The notes: generated by a model not told the origin, from the letters alone. A stretch of DNA of 64,000 nt from Methanoculleus sp. UBA374 (GCA_002508705.1 DAYL01000018.1:62001-126000); one strand, 5' to 3'. Positions 7,849 through 16,440 are shown, counted from the first letter of the stretch. Translations and numbers: made by a program.

Positions 7849-8256
7849 ATGAAGAAGAAAGTCCTCTTCGTCTGCACCCACAATGCTGCCCGCTCGCAGA
7901 TGGCGGAAGGCTACCTGAACGCCCGCTACGGCGACCGCTATGAGGCCTTCTCGGCCGGCACCGCGCCGGGAACCCTGAACCCCTACGCGGTCCGGGCGAT
8001 GGCCGAGATCGGGATCGACATCTCCGGCCACCGCTCAAAGGATCTTGGTGTGTTCGACGAGCAGGAGATGGATCTCCTCGTCGCCGTCTGTGAAGGAGGG
8101 CTCTGCCCCTTCTTCCCCTGGGCGAAGGAGGAGATCCACCGGGAGTTCCCGGACCCCTCGAACCTCACCGGCACCGATGAGGAGATCATGGCCGGTGTCC
8201 GGCGGATCCGGGACGAGATCACCGCCTGGATCGATACGACGTTCGGAGAAGCGTGA
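7849..8256 (+). CDS. arsC: Arsenate reductase, low-molecular-weight phosphatase type
   Basis: 135 residues. The P-loop is VCTHNAARSQ (Cys9-x5-Arg15), the catalytic Asp lies in REFPDPSNL, and the redox pair Cys81/Cys86 lies in CEGGLCPFFPW. This is the signature of thioredoxin-coupled arsenate reductases, which reduce As(V) to As(III) using Cys9 and then the 81/86 disulfide. The mini-thioredoxins upstream are the obvious reductants. The P-loop is THNAARS where many enzymes have TGNSARS. A paralog lacking the nucleophile is at 31842. Confidence 0.9.
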   Translation: MKKKVLFVCTHNAARSQMAEGYLNARYGDRYEAFSAGTAPGTLNPYAVRAMAEIGIDISGHRSKDLGVFDEQEMDLLVAVCEGGLCPFFPWAKEEIHREFPDPSNLTGTDEEIMAGVRRIRDEITAWIDTTFGEA

Positions 8257-8258
8257 CG

Positions 8259-8606
8259 ATGGCGGTCACCGTCATCACCTGTTCCGGGATCTCGAACACC
8301 GGAAAACTGACCGCCCAGGCCGGTGCGGCGCTCATGCGCCGCTACGGCGGGATGGTCGAGGCGTGCCTTGCGGCCACCCGGCCGACGGCGTCCTTGGAGA
8401 ATGCGGTCCGGCACGCGGATCGCGTCCTGGTGCTGGATGGGTGCGGCGACTGTTGCGGGAAGAAGAAGGTGCAGGCGCTCGGAATCGAGCCGCACCTGCA
8501 TATTGTCGCAACTGACTGCGGTATCGAGAAGAATGGGATGGCCGAACCGCGATTCGACGAGATCGAGCGCCTTTCAGCTGCCGTGCTTGAAGCGATCAGG
8601 GGATGA
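8259..8606 (+). CDS. DGC-domain putative metal-binding protein
   Basis: 115 residues from ATG 8259. A GTG at 8253 is possible, but GGAG at 8245-8248 is better spaced for 8259. It opens VTVITCSGISNTGKLTAQAG and carries the family motif VLVLDGCGDCCGKKK (DGC plus two extra Cys) and VATDCGIEKNGMAEPRFDEI. It closely resembles the protein at 17371 and the N-terminal domain at 6972. Last gene of the redox operon, coupled to arsC. Function unknown; a metal-binding role is inferred from the Cys set. Confidence 0.8.
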   Translation: MAVTVITCSGISNTGKLTAQAGAALMRRYGGMVEACLAATRPTASLENAVRHADRVLVLDGCGDCCGKKKVQALGIEPHLHIVATDCGIEKNGMAEPRFDEIERLSAAVLEAIRG

Positions 8607-8697
8607 ACCGCGGGTTGCCCGGCCATACCTGATCACATGTGACACACTCCCGGTAGATTCAGTGGTCCGGTACGCACGAACCGCAGAACGGCAGGGG

Positions 8698-9327
8698 TCA
8701 CTCCCTCCAGACCTCCACCATGGATTGGTCGCCATGGTATCCGATAAACTCCTTGAGAGTGGATATCCTGGTCTTTCTTTTTCGGTGAACGGCATCAAGG
8801 GGATTGTTGTAGTAAAGGAACGCGTCATCGATTCCGGTCACCACAACCCAATGGGGCAGGTCTTCGTTGCTGCATACCAGGGAGTTTATCACGATCAACG
8901 GAACACGGTTCAGGGAGAGCGAGGTGCGGATGGTTCTGCCGGTGATTGCTTGCCGTCGTTCCCGGACCCCCAGCCTTCTGCATCGGATTCTTCTTTCGAA
9001 AAATTGCTCTCTAAGCAGTTGCATTTTCGGATCGCTCAGAGGTGGAACGACCTTTTCAACGAAATCGATTCTCCCCGTGTTGCTGGCAACTCCGGCAGAA
9101 AATCCACGGACGGCCGCAGAAAATGCCAGGCCGTACCTGCTTGTCCCGCGGACGGCAACGAGGTTTGCTTCCCGCCAGATATCGATCTCGAGATCCGTTC
9201 CAGTGCGCACGCTGTCATCCAGGTATTTCAGAGCCATCATCAGTGCGGCCGGACCGCACGTGAAGTCGTAATGCTGGCGGTAAAATGGGATATCCAGGTC
9301 GATTGACGCTCCTCGCTCGGCTCGCAT
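8698..9327 (-). CDS. Peptidase C39-like cysteine protease family protein
   Basis: 209 residues. DIPFYRQHYDFTCGPAALMMALKYL near the N terminus contains the Cys24 nucleophile of the C39/papain-like fold. His159 in LPHWVVVTGID and the NNP at about 174-176 in FLYYNNPLD fill the other catalytic positions. Its length and lack of transporter domains fit the stand-alone C39-like group (DUF3335-type) rather than bacteriocin exporters. The gene is convergent with the redox operon and separated from it by 91 bases. Substrate unknown. Confidence 0.75.
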   Translation of the reverse strand: MRAERGASIDLDIPFYRQHYDFTCGPAALMMALKYLDDSVRTGTDLEIDIWREANLVAVRGTSRYGLAFSAAVRGFSAGVASNTGRIDFVEKVVPPLSDPKMQLLREQFFERRIRCRRLGVRERRQAITGRTIRTSLSLNRVPLIVINSLVCSNEDLPHWVVVTGIDDAFLYYNNPLDAVHRKRKTRISTLKEFIGYHGDQSMVEVWRE

Positions 9328-9721
9328 GCCCTGCCTCCTCTCTGTGGATTGGATGAGTATCCTCAGATATCATTTAGTTTCCTGCTTCATCGATTCCTGA
9401 AGTGCACCGGGACGCTCCGTCCGGCGTGGTCTCCTCAATACCACTTCAAACAGCCTGTTCTTCGTTACGGATGAGCCTTCCGCACTGATTCAATTTTTTT
9501 TTGAAAAGGTTTGATACCAGTGACAGTGAGGACTTCACTGATGACCATGGACGATTACGCCGGAGAGAGCGTGTCTGCCGCTTTGCTGGCCATTAGAGAG
9601 ACGACCAGCCGTTTTCGCCCCGTAACTCGACTGTCCGGGCGGCAGGCGGATGGACCGGGCAGCGATCCCGCACCGGGTGCCATGACCCTCGAAGCGGTTA
9701 TATTACGGCGACAACTATAGC
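9328..9721. other. 394-base stretch with no supported intact gene
   Basis: An AT-rich patch at 9488-9506 (ATTCAA, seven T, TTGAAA) resembles the ArsR-type dyads but with a spacer of 7 instead of 6. An open frame from 9511 to 9720 has no recognisable domain and ends just where the broken universal-stress fragment begins. I treat it as decayed sequence. Confidence 0.4.
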
Positions 9722-10256
9722 GTGGCGAGTTCGATGCTCTCAACCGTACTCTTCCCAGTCGCCCCCTCCGACACCACCAAACGGATGTTCTGCACCGTCC
9801 GCGAGCTGGTCGGCACCGGGGCCGGCGAGATTGCCTTCTTCCATACCGTCGAGAAGCGGGAGGCGGAAGCCGTTCCTGGGCGGCCATCGAATACGCCAGC
9901 GAGGTTCTCGAAGACTGGAGCCGGACTCTCGAAGCGGCCGGGACGCCCGTGGTCAGGTCCGAGGTGGCGGTCGGAACACCATGGATAGAGATCGTCGACC
10001 GTGCGTCGCCCCATATCGTCCTTGCTGCAGCCTGCTTCTCTCGGGTGCTGTACCTGGCGCTCCTTCTCGGGGAAGAGGAGGAGACTCTCCGGGCGCTTGA
10101 GAGGAGTATCACACGGACACGCCGGAAGGTGAACGCGATGGACAGGGTGCTGATACCCCGCATCGTCGAGACCCTGCGGTATATCGAGGAGCAGGAGCGG
10201 GAGGATCTCCACCGCAGGAAGATCACCCGGGCAAAGAAGCGGGGTGAGCCGGAGTG
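9722..10256 (+). pseudogene. Chimeric pseudogene: universal-stress-protein fragment joined to C-terminal part of V/A-ATPase subunit D
   Basis: The first frame reads MLSTVLFPVAPSDTTKRMFC and continues to IAFFHTVEKREAEAV, a universal stress protein N terminus. Near 9875-9885 the frame shifts and goes on with WAAIEYASEVLEDWSRTLEA, then SEVAVGTPWIEIVDRASPHI. It then changes abruptly to SITRTRRKVNAMDRVLIPRI and VETLRYIEEQEREDLHRRK, the conserved C-terminal helix of A-type ATP synthase subunit D (the RRVNALEYVLIPR motif). Neither part is complete. It looks like two truncated genes joined by a deletion. Confidence 0.6.
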
Positions 10257-10345
10257 ACCGCTGCCGCGGATCGCCCCCGACACGCAGTGGAGGAGAGCCG
10301 ATATTTCCGGCAGGGGGATGCGGTGATGGAGCACCCCTGGATAAA

Positions 10346-10398
10346 GCATATATATCAACCTGCACAAGAACACAGAATCATTTCAAACCAAATTGTAA
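10346..10398 (+). promoter_or_regulatory. Promoter and ArsR-type operator of arsFG
   Basis: A TATA box GCATATATATC lies at about 10347-10357. About 25 bases on is TTTCAA-ACCAAA-TTGTAA (10381-10398), one mismatch from the perfect dyad at 4303-4320 and with the same spacing. The first downstream start codon is 10428, preceded by AGGAG eight bases away. Placement at the predicted transcription start suits a repressor site. Confidence 0.5.
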
Positions 10399-10427
10399 CA
10401 GCCAATCCAGCGACAGGAGTGTCCTTG

Positions 10428-10967
10428 ATGAAAACAAAACAACCATGCAGTCCTGATGCCCCGCGCGTGCCCCGGGGGCCTGCCTGCAGCATAACCGGAC
10501 GAAAGGTCCTGCCATTAGTTGCGCTGGCGGTGCTCCTCGCCTTCACCGCCCTCTTCGCAGGGTGTACGGCAGCACCAGGCGGAGCGGATGCAGCCACCAT
10601 CTCGCCGCTCAACGGCACCGTCACGAAAGTCGAAGTCATCCACTTCACCGCGCCGAACCAGTGCTACTCCTGCGTGGTGCTCGGCGACTACGCCGAAGAG
10701 ACCGTGAAGACACACTTCCCCGGTGAACTCGGCTCAGGGAAGCTCGTCTTCGATCACGTCGATGTCGCCGACCCGGAAAAGAAGGAGATCGTCGAGCGTT
10801 ACGGGGCGACCGGCTCGTCGCTCTGGATCGGCACCTACGACGACCAGGGTGGGTTCTCCAAAGAGGAGGATACCCGGGTCTGGTACAAACTCAACGACAA
10901 GCCCGGATTCATGCAGTATCTCAAGACGCTGATCGGGATGCGTCTCGCCGGGGACTTCTCGCAATGA
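10428..10967 (+). CDS. arsF: ArsF-family thioredoxin-like lipoprotein (nitro-aromatic arsenical operon type)
   Basis: 179 residues from ATG 10428. A hydrophobic segment at 28-45 ends in LFAGC46, a lipobox, so the domain should face outside and be tethered to the membrane. The rest is thioredoxin-like: KVEVIHFTAPNQCYSCVVLG with Cys79-x2-Cys82, then KLVFDHVDVADPEKKEIVERYG and SSLWIGTYDDQGG. This matches the ArsF group, described with ArsE and ArsG in bacterial reduction and efflux of nitrophenyl arsenicals such as roxarsone. No ArsE is seen here. It overlaps arsG by ATGA. An in-frame extension upstream to 10254 has no domain character. Confidence 0.7.
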   Translation: MKTKQPCSPDAPRVPRGPACSITGRKVLPLVALAVLLAFTALFAGCTAAPGGADAATISPLNGTVTKVEVIHFTAPNQCYSCVVLGDYAEETVKTHFPGELGSGKLVFDHVDVADPEKKEIVERYGATGSSLWIGTYDDQGGFSKEEDTRVWYKLNDKPGFMQYLKTLIGMRLAGDFSQ

Positions 10968-11680
10968 GCCTGATGGGGTTCATGGAGACGATGGGGACGA
11001 GCAGTGTTCCCCTCGTCGCCGCGTTCTTCATCGGGTTGATGATGGCCCTCTCGCCCTGTCCGCTCGCGACGAACGTCGCCGCGATCGGTTACCTTTCCCG
11101 CCGGATCGGTAACCCGGGGCAGACCCTCCTCGCCGGGGCGCTCTACAGCGCGGGGAGGATGGTCGTCTACGTCGGCATCGCCGCAGCGATTGTGACCCTC
11201 GGGCTCTCCGTTCAGGGGATCTCGCTCTTCCTCCAGACCTGGGGCGAGGTGCTCGTCGGCCCGCTGCTGATCGCGATCGGGGTCGTGATGCTCGATCTCG
11301 TCCCGCTCCCCTCCTTTCGGGGCGGCAGCAGGCGGTTTGCCGCATTCAAGGAGCGGGTCGCCGACCGGGGGCTCGCGGGAAGTTTCATCCTCGGCGTGCT
11401 CTTCGCATTGACCTTCTGCCCCTTCTCGGCGGTGCTCTTCTTTGCGATGCTCGTCCCGCTGGCGCTCCGGACCTCTGACCCGCTCGGGGTACCGGCGGTC
11501 TTTGCCGTCGCGACCGCTCTGCCGGTGATCGCGTTCTCGCTGATCATGGTGACCGGGATCGCGAAGGTGGGGAGCGCGATGAAGGCGGCGGAGAGGTTCG
11601 AGTACTGGACGCGGCGCATCGTCGGGGTGCTCTTCATCGGGATCGGGGTCTACCTCCTCGCGGCAATGCTGATTGGGTGA
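10964..11680 (+). CDS. arsG: ArsG-family / CcdA-like membrane transporter
   Basis: 238 residues with six to seven hydrophobic segments. Conserved Cys-Pro motifs occur in the first and later helices: MALSPCPLATNVAAIGYLSR and FALTFCPFSAVLFFAML. These mark the DsbD/CcdA superfamily and, together with the linked ArsF, the ArsG aromatic-arsenical efflux group. It overlaps arsF by four bases. Alternatively it could carry reducing power across the membrane to the ArsF disulfide, as CcdA does; the sequence alone does not decide. Confidence 0.75.
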   Translation: MSLMGFMETMGTSSVPLVAAFFIGLMMALSPCPLATNVAAIGYLSRRIGNPGQTLLAGALYSAGRMVVYVGIAAAIVTLGLSVQGISLFLQTWGEVLVGPLLIAIGVVMLDLVPLPSFRGGSRRFAAFKERVADRGLAGSFILGVLFALTFCPFSAVLFFAMLVPLALRTSDPLGVPAVFAVATALPVIAFSLIMVTGIAKVGSAMKAAERFEYWTRRIVGVLFIGIGVYLLAAMLIG

Positions 11681-11912
11681 GGTTGAATACCACCGTCGTG
11701 CAGGGTCTACCATCGTTCTCCGGGCCCGCGCCGTTTCCCTCCCCCACGCGGCGCGTATGCGTGGGGACCAGGCTCCTGTCCGTGACCGGTCTGAACCGTC
11801 CTGCAGGTCCCTGCTGCGTGCTACAGGGATTCAATGTTATCGGAATGAGAAACGGACCATGAACTTCAATTAAGTAGTGCATGGACAGATTACTCTACAC
11901 GGAAAAGGCCCC

Positions 11913-12134
11913 ATGTCTTCCAACGAGCGACGGATAAAAAGCCGGATGAAAGTCGGTGCAGGGTTCGCGTTCTTCGGACTGGCGTGCCCGTTCTTCTGGT
12001 TGAATCTGTTTTATGGCGACTCCGGGTTTGAGACCTGGGTTTACGGCATCCATTCCGCTATTTTCATCATCATCGGACTTACACTGCTGGGAAAAGGGTG
12101 GTACGACCTGAAACGGGTCCGAATTAATGCCTAG
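11913..12134 (+). CDS. Small two-span membrane protein
   Basis: 73 residues: a basic N terminus (SSNERRIKSRMKVG), hydrophobic helices at about 15-32 (GFAFFGLACPFFWLNLFY) and 45-62 (IHSAIFIIIGLTLLGKGWYD), then a basic tail. It has the look of the many short archaeal membrane proteins with no named family. It follows arsG by 232 bases with no clear gene between, so it may have its own promoter. Confidence 0.5.
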   Translation: MSSNERRIKSRMKVGAGFAFFGLACPFFWLNLFYGDSGFETWVYGIHSAIFIIIGLTLLGKGWYDLKRVRINA

Positions 12135-12235
12135 ATGAGAGCGCTCGTTGAACAAGATCCCCTCACATCCTCTTCGGCATCATACCCGTGCCGCTCGGGA
12201 GATCCGCTGCCCATCAGGGCTCCCGGTTATTGGGG

Positions 12236-12287
12236 GGAGGCGCCGGGGTCGCAGAGGACCTGTCCCCGGGACCCCGTTGGCGCCTCC
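12236..12287. repeat. Strong inverted repeat between two converging genes
   Basis: GGAGGCGCC at 12236-12244 pairs with GGCGCCTCC at 12279-12287. Inside it GGGGTC (12245-12250) pairs with GACCCC (12270-12275), leaving a three-base bulge. It lies in the 254-base gap between the small membrane gene and the 3' end of acr3. A role in ending transcripts from both sides is possible, although no U-tract follows. The rest of the gap shows nothing recognisable. Confidence 0.4.
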
Positions 12288-12388
12288 TGGTAGCAGGCGG
12301 ACGTTGATCGCCGAACCCTCTCTCGAACCTCTTCGCGGGCTGTCAAGACCTCCCCCTCAATTCCACGCAGGTGCAGGCAGGACAGGGT

Positions 12389-13474
12389 TCATACGACCCC
12401 CTGATCGATGGCGCACTGTGCGGCCGGCTCATTCGCGTACCACCGTTTTTTGAGCCAGAGCGCGACGTTGACGAGCCCTATCAGGATCGGCACCTCGATG
12501 AGCGGGCCGATCACGGTGGCGAATGCGACCTGCGAGCCGATGCCGAAGACCGCAACAGCGACGGCGATGGCGAGTTCGAAGTTGTTCGACGCTGCTGTGA
12601 AGGCCAGGGTCGCCGAACGCGGGTAGTCGACGTTGAGCCGGTGGCTCATCCAGAACGCGACGAAGAACATCACGAGGAAGTAGATCAGGAGCGGGATCGC
12701 GACCCGGACGACGTCGAACGGGACCTGGATGATGTTCGCCCCCTGGGTCGAGAACATCACGATGATCGTGAAGAGCAGGGCGACGAGGGTCAGGGGCGAG
12801 ATCCGCGGGATGAACCGGGTCTCATACCACTCCTTCGATCGTACCCGAAGCAGGATAAAGCGGGTCAGAAACCCGGCGATGAACGGGATGCCGAGGTAGA
12901 TGAAGACCGAGGTCGCGATCTCGGCGATCGTGATGCTGATCGCGGTGCCGGTCCCGATCCCGAGGAGCGGCGGCAGAACCGTGATGAAGATGTACGCGTA
13001 GATCGAGTAGAAGAAGACCTGGAAGACGGAGTTTAAGCCCACCACCGCGGCACAGTAGTCGCAGCTCCCGCCAGCGAGGTCGTTCCAGACGATCACCATC
13101 GCAATACAGCGCGCGATCCCGATCAAAATCAGGCCGTACATCAACTCCGGCCGGTCGGCGAGGAAGAGGACCGCGAGGGCGAACATCAGGACCGGGCCGA
13201 CGACCCAGTTCTGGAAGAGCGATAAGCCCAGCACCTTCCGGTCGCGGAAGACGCTGCCGAGTTCCTCATACCGGACCTTCGCGAGCGGCGGGTACATCAT
13301 CACGATCAGGCCGATCGCAATCGGGATCGAGGTCGTGCCGACCGCAAAGCCGGTGATCGCCTGCGGGACCGAGGGGAAGAAGTAGCCGATCCCGATCCCG
13401 ATCGCCATCGCAAGGAAGATCCAGAGAGTCAGGTAGCGATCAAGGAACGAGAGCCGTTTCATAGTTTCAGCCAT
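12389..13474 (-). CDS. acr3: Arsenite efflux permease, ACR3 family
   Basis: 361 residues and about ten membrane helices. Helix 4 holds the family signature [18 protein letters not shown] with Cys123, needed for As(III) transport in characterised Acr3. [19 protein letters not shown] near the C terminus carries the conserved Glu. ATG 13474 ([17 protein letters not shown]) is preferred; a longer form starting at 13546 is Pro/Arg-rich and unlikely. It is downstream of the P-type ATPase on the same strand with a 136-base gap, so it is probably in the arsR2 transcription unit. Confidence 0.92.
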   Translation of the reverse strand: MAETMKRLSFLDRYLTLWIFLAMAIGIGIGYFFPSVPQAITGFAVGTTSIPIAIGLIVMMYPPLAKVRYEELGSVFRDRKVLGLSLFQNWVVGPVLMFALAVLFLADRPELMYGLILIGIARCIAMVIVWNDLAGGSCDYCAAVVGLNSVFQVFFYSIYAYIFITVLPPLLGIGTGTAISITIAEIATSVFIYLGIPFIAGFLTRFILLRVRSKEWYETRFIPRISPLTLVALLFTIIVMFSTQGANIIQVPFDVVRVAIPLLIYFLVMFFVAFWMSHRLNVDYPRSATLAFTAASNNFELAIAVAVAVFGIGSQVAFATVIGPLIEVPILIGLVNVALWLKKRWYANEPAAQCAIDQGVV

Positions 13475-13502
13475 GGTTGTTCTCCGTGGTGTCCGGGGGT
13501 GT

Positions 13503-13520
13503 GCCAGCCCCCGGGCTGGC
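13503..13520. repeat. Perfect GC-rich palindrome between P-ATPase and acr3
   Basis: GCCAGCCC-CC-GGGCTGGC, 8-base arms with a 2-base centre, in the 136-base gap upstream of acr3. A second CCAGCCCCGGGG follows at once. It may be a protein-binding site or an RNA hairpin that separates expression of acr3 from the ATPase. Nothing else in the gap is recognisable. Confidence 0.35.
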
Positions 13521-13610
13521 GACGTCCAGCCCCGGGGATCGACCATCGACCAGCATAATCATCGTCTTTTGTTGCATCAAGTCGCCTCGATTTGGTCCGT
13601 GTAACTGCAA

Positions 13611-16367
13611 TCAGCGCCGGTCCCCAGGGACCGCGGTCACGCCCGCCTTCTTCACCGCCATCACGATATCGTCGACCGAGACAGCGGCCGGGTCGTAGGC
13701 GACCTTCAGCTGGTTCGTGATCCCATTCAGGGTGAAAGTGGTCACCCCCTTCAGGGCCTTCACCCGTCTCTCGACCATCTGCCCCTCACAGGCGCAACCG
13801 AGCCCTTCGAGCCGGAACGTCGCGGTCGCAGGACCGGACGATCCGGAACCGTTGCCGGGGATGGGGGCTGGAGGCAGCACCTCGTCGGCAGGCTCTCCGC
13901 AACAACAGCAACCTTCTGTCTCGACGAGGATTGAGGTCGGCAAATCCCAGTCGAGCGACGTATCACCGCAGGAACATCCGGCCCCCGGGGAGGCTGTCGC
14001 CGTCGATGCCGCACCAACGTCCTCCGCGCCGGAACAGCACGAACCTGTCGCCCCGGCGGCGACGGAGATCTGCGGCTCTCCGCACGAACAGCAACCGGCT
14101 CCGGCCGTTGAAGGAACGGGTAGCACATCGCCCGCAGGAGCGGCACAGGAACAGCAGCCAACAGTCGCCGTCGCCTGCGCTGCAGTCGGAATGGCGGGAG
14201 CCCCTATTTGGGCAACAGCGGGGCTCTCAGGTTCGGCACCGCTCCGCCACGTCAACAGACGCAGGGCGTTCAAGATCACGAAGACCGCGCTCCCCTCGTT
14301 CAGGAGCAGGCCCGTGACCAGCCCGAGGTAGCCGAGCAGGGCCGCCACGACCATGAACGCGACGTTGATCAGCGAGACGGCGATGTTCTGCCGGATCACG
14401 GTGACCGTTCGGTGCGAGAGTTCACGCACATACGCCAGTTTCCCGAGGTCGTCGGACATCAGCACCACGTCGCCGGCCTCGATCGCGATGTCCGTGCCTG
14501 CCGCGCCCATCGCGATGCCGACGTCCGCGGCGGCCATGGCCGGTGCGTCGTTGATGCCGTCGCCGACCATGGCCACTGCACCGTACCGCTCTCTCAACTG
14601 CCGCACCACGTCGACCTTATCCGTCGGCAGGAGCTGCGCCCGGTATTCATCCACACCGACACGCTGTGCGATGGCCCGGGCGCTCCGCTCGTTGTCCCCG
14701 GTCAACATCACGGTCCGGACACCGGCGTGTTTTAACCGCTGCAAGGCCTCGACAGCGCCGGGCCGCACCTCATCGGCGATCGCGACCAGGCCGGCGAGCG
14801 TCCCGTCGCGGCTGACCAGGACCACGGTCCGGCCTTCACCCTCGATCCGGGCGATCGTCTCCTCCGCGTGACCGATCTCGATACCCTCTTCGAGCATGGC
14901 GCGGGGGCTGCCGATGCGGCATGCCTGGCCGTCCACCGTCGCCGCGACCCCGCGCCCGGCCGTCTCCTCGAACTGAACGGCCGGCCGACCCGAGAACGTC
15001 CCGCTCTCGCGAGCCTTCCGGACGATCGCGGCCGCGAGGGGGTGGCCTGACCGCGACTCGATGCAGGCGGCAAGGTCGAGCAGTTCATCCCCGGTGAGAT
15101 CGTCAAAGGTCACGACATCCGTGACCGCGGGCCGTCCGATGGTCAGGGTCCCGGTCTTGTCGAACGCGATCGCCTTCACCGTCTCGATGGTCTCAAGGTA
15201 GGCGCCGCCCTTGAAGACGGTTCCCTGCTTTGCAGCGTTCGCCATTGCGCCCACCACCGCGACGGGCACGGAGAGCGCAAGGCCGCAGGAGCACGAGACC
15301 ACGAAGACGACGAGCCCGCGGTAGATGAACGGGTACCACTCGGCACCGAAGAAGAGCGGCGGCACGGTGGCGACCAGCACCCCGAGGACGAACATGACCG
15401 GCGTGTACCACTTCCCGAAGGAGTCCGAAAATCGCTGGTATGATGTCCGTTTCGCCTGCGCCTCCTCGACCGAGAGGATGATCCGGGAGAGCATCGTTTC
15501 GGACGCCGGTTTTGTGACCCGGACCTCGAGTGACCCGTTCTGGTTGATCGTCCCGGCGAAAACGTCCTCGCCGGGGCCGCGGTGCACGGGAACCGGTTCT
15601 CCCGTGACCGCTGCCTGGTCGACATACGACGACCCCGCGACGACCGTGCCGTCGACCGGCACCCGCTCGCCCGGTCGGACGATCACGACTTCGCCGACGC
15701 TGATCGTCTCGACCGCACAGATGGTCTCGCGGCCGTTGCGCCGGACCAGCGCTTCTTTCGGCACGAGCGCCATGAGCGACCGGATCGCACCCCGGGCTTT
15801 ATCCACGGCGTAGGACTCGAGGACGTCGCCGAGCGAGTAGACGATGATCAGGACCGCGGCCTCCCCCCAGAGTCCGAGCGCCATCGCGCCGACAGAGCCG
15901 ATCAGCATGAGCAGGTGGATCGTCGGCGTCAGGTTCTTGAGCGCGATCAGCGCCTTTCGTGCCGGGTAGTAGACGCCGATGAGCACGGCGAGCAGGTAGA
16001 GCCCGTTCACGATGGTGAGCGACGTCCCGAGGTATCCCGCGGCGAAGGCGATCACCGCGGTGAGGAAGCTCCCGTAGAGGGCGAGCTGTTGCGGCTCACG
16101 CCACCAGGTGCTCTTCCGCCCCTCGCTCCGCACCTGCGAGGCGGTCATCCCCGTCTCAGCGACGGTGCGGATGATCTCCTGGACACTGACGATCGCGGGA
16201 TCGTAGGTGATCCGGGCCTGGCCGGTGACCGGCGTAATCTCGTGGCCCCGGACGCCGGCAAGGGCGTCCAGTTTCCGGGCGAGCAGGTCGGCGTTGCAGG
16301 TGCAGTCCATCCCCTGAATCTGCAGGGTAACCGTATCGGTATCGGATGTTGATGATGCGGTGCTCAT
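13611..16367 (-). CDS. Heavy-metal P-type ATPase with SCSC transmembrane motif, two HMA domains and Cys-rich tail
   Basis: 918 residues from ATG 16367. The order is an N-terminal HMA domain with GMDCTCNADLL (Cys22, Cys24), membrane helices, TGEPVP (255-260), the ion-site helix VVSCSCGLALSVPVA (358-362 SCSCG, where P1B pumps usually have CPC), and DKTGTLT (403-409). SGHPLA (440-445) and GDGINDAP follow. After residue 710 comes a tail of about 135 residues with Cys clusters at 738-741 (CCSC), 759-762 (CCSC), 777 (CCS), 798 (CSC) and 820-823 (CCCC), and finally a second HMA domain with GCACEGQ (858-860). A soft metal or metalloid substrate is likely; identity unknown. Probably controlled by arsR2 directly upstream. 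Confidence 0.88.
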   Translation of the reverse strand: MSTASSTSDTDTVTLQIQGMDCTCNADLLARKLDALAGVRGHEITPVTGQARITYDPAIVSVQEIIRTVAETGMTASQVRSEGRKSTWWREPQQLALYGSFLTAVIAFAAGYLGTSLTIVNGLYLLAVLIGVYYPARKALIALKNLTPTIHLLMLIGSVGAMALGLWGEAAVLIIVYSLGDVLESYAVDKARGAIRSLMALVPKEALVRRNGRETICAVETISVGEVVIVRPGERVPVDGTVVAGSSYVDQAAVTGEPVPVHRGPGEDVFAGTINQNGSLEVRVTKPASETMLSRIILSVEEAQAKRTSYQRFSDSFGKWYTPVMFVLGVLVATVPPLFFGAEWYPFIYRGLVVFVVSCSCGLALSVPVAVVGAMANAAKQGTVFKGGAYLETIETVKAIAFDKTGTLTIGRPAVTDVVTFDDLTGDELLDLAACIESRSGHPLAAAIVRKARESGTFSGRPAVQFEETAGRGVAATVDGQACRIGSPRAMLEEGIEIGHAEETIARIEGEGRTVVLVSRDGTLAGLVAIADEVRPGAVEALQRLKHAGVRTVMLTGDNERSARAIAQRVGVDEYRAQLLPTDKVDVVRQLRERYGAVAMVGDGINDAPAMAAADVGIAMGAAGTDIAIEAGDVVLMSDDLGKLAYVRELSHRTVTVIRQNIAVSLINVAFMVVAALLGYLGLVTGLLLNEGSAVFVILNALRLLTWRSGAEPESPAVAQIGAPAIPTAAQATATVGCCSCAAPAGDVLPVPSTAGAGCCSCGEPQISVAAGATGSCCSGAEDVGAASTATASPGAGCSCGDTSLDWDLPTSILVETEGCCCCGEPADEVLPPAPIPGNGSGSSGPATATFRLEGLGCACEGQMVERRVKALKGVTTFTLNGITNQLKVAYDPAAVSVDDIVMAVKKAGVTAVPGDRR

Positions 16368-16440
16368 CTCGCTTCCATCTCCTGGCGTGGAGATCCCGAA
16401 CAGGAGACCGCTCCTTCGAATACTCTCACACCATTGTTCG

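Noticed and set aside
9511..9720. 69-codon frame before the chimeric pseudogene
   Set aside because: No recognisable domain, lies in decayed sequence, weak start context.
10835..11713. 292-codon minus-strand frame opposite arsG
   Set aside because: Charged low-complexity shadow of the transporter gene.
15582..16352. 256-codon plus-strand frame opposite the P-type ATPase
   Set aside because: Arg/Asp/His-rich composition typical of antisense GC-rich frames; no motif.
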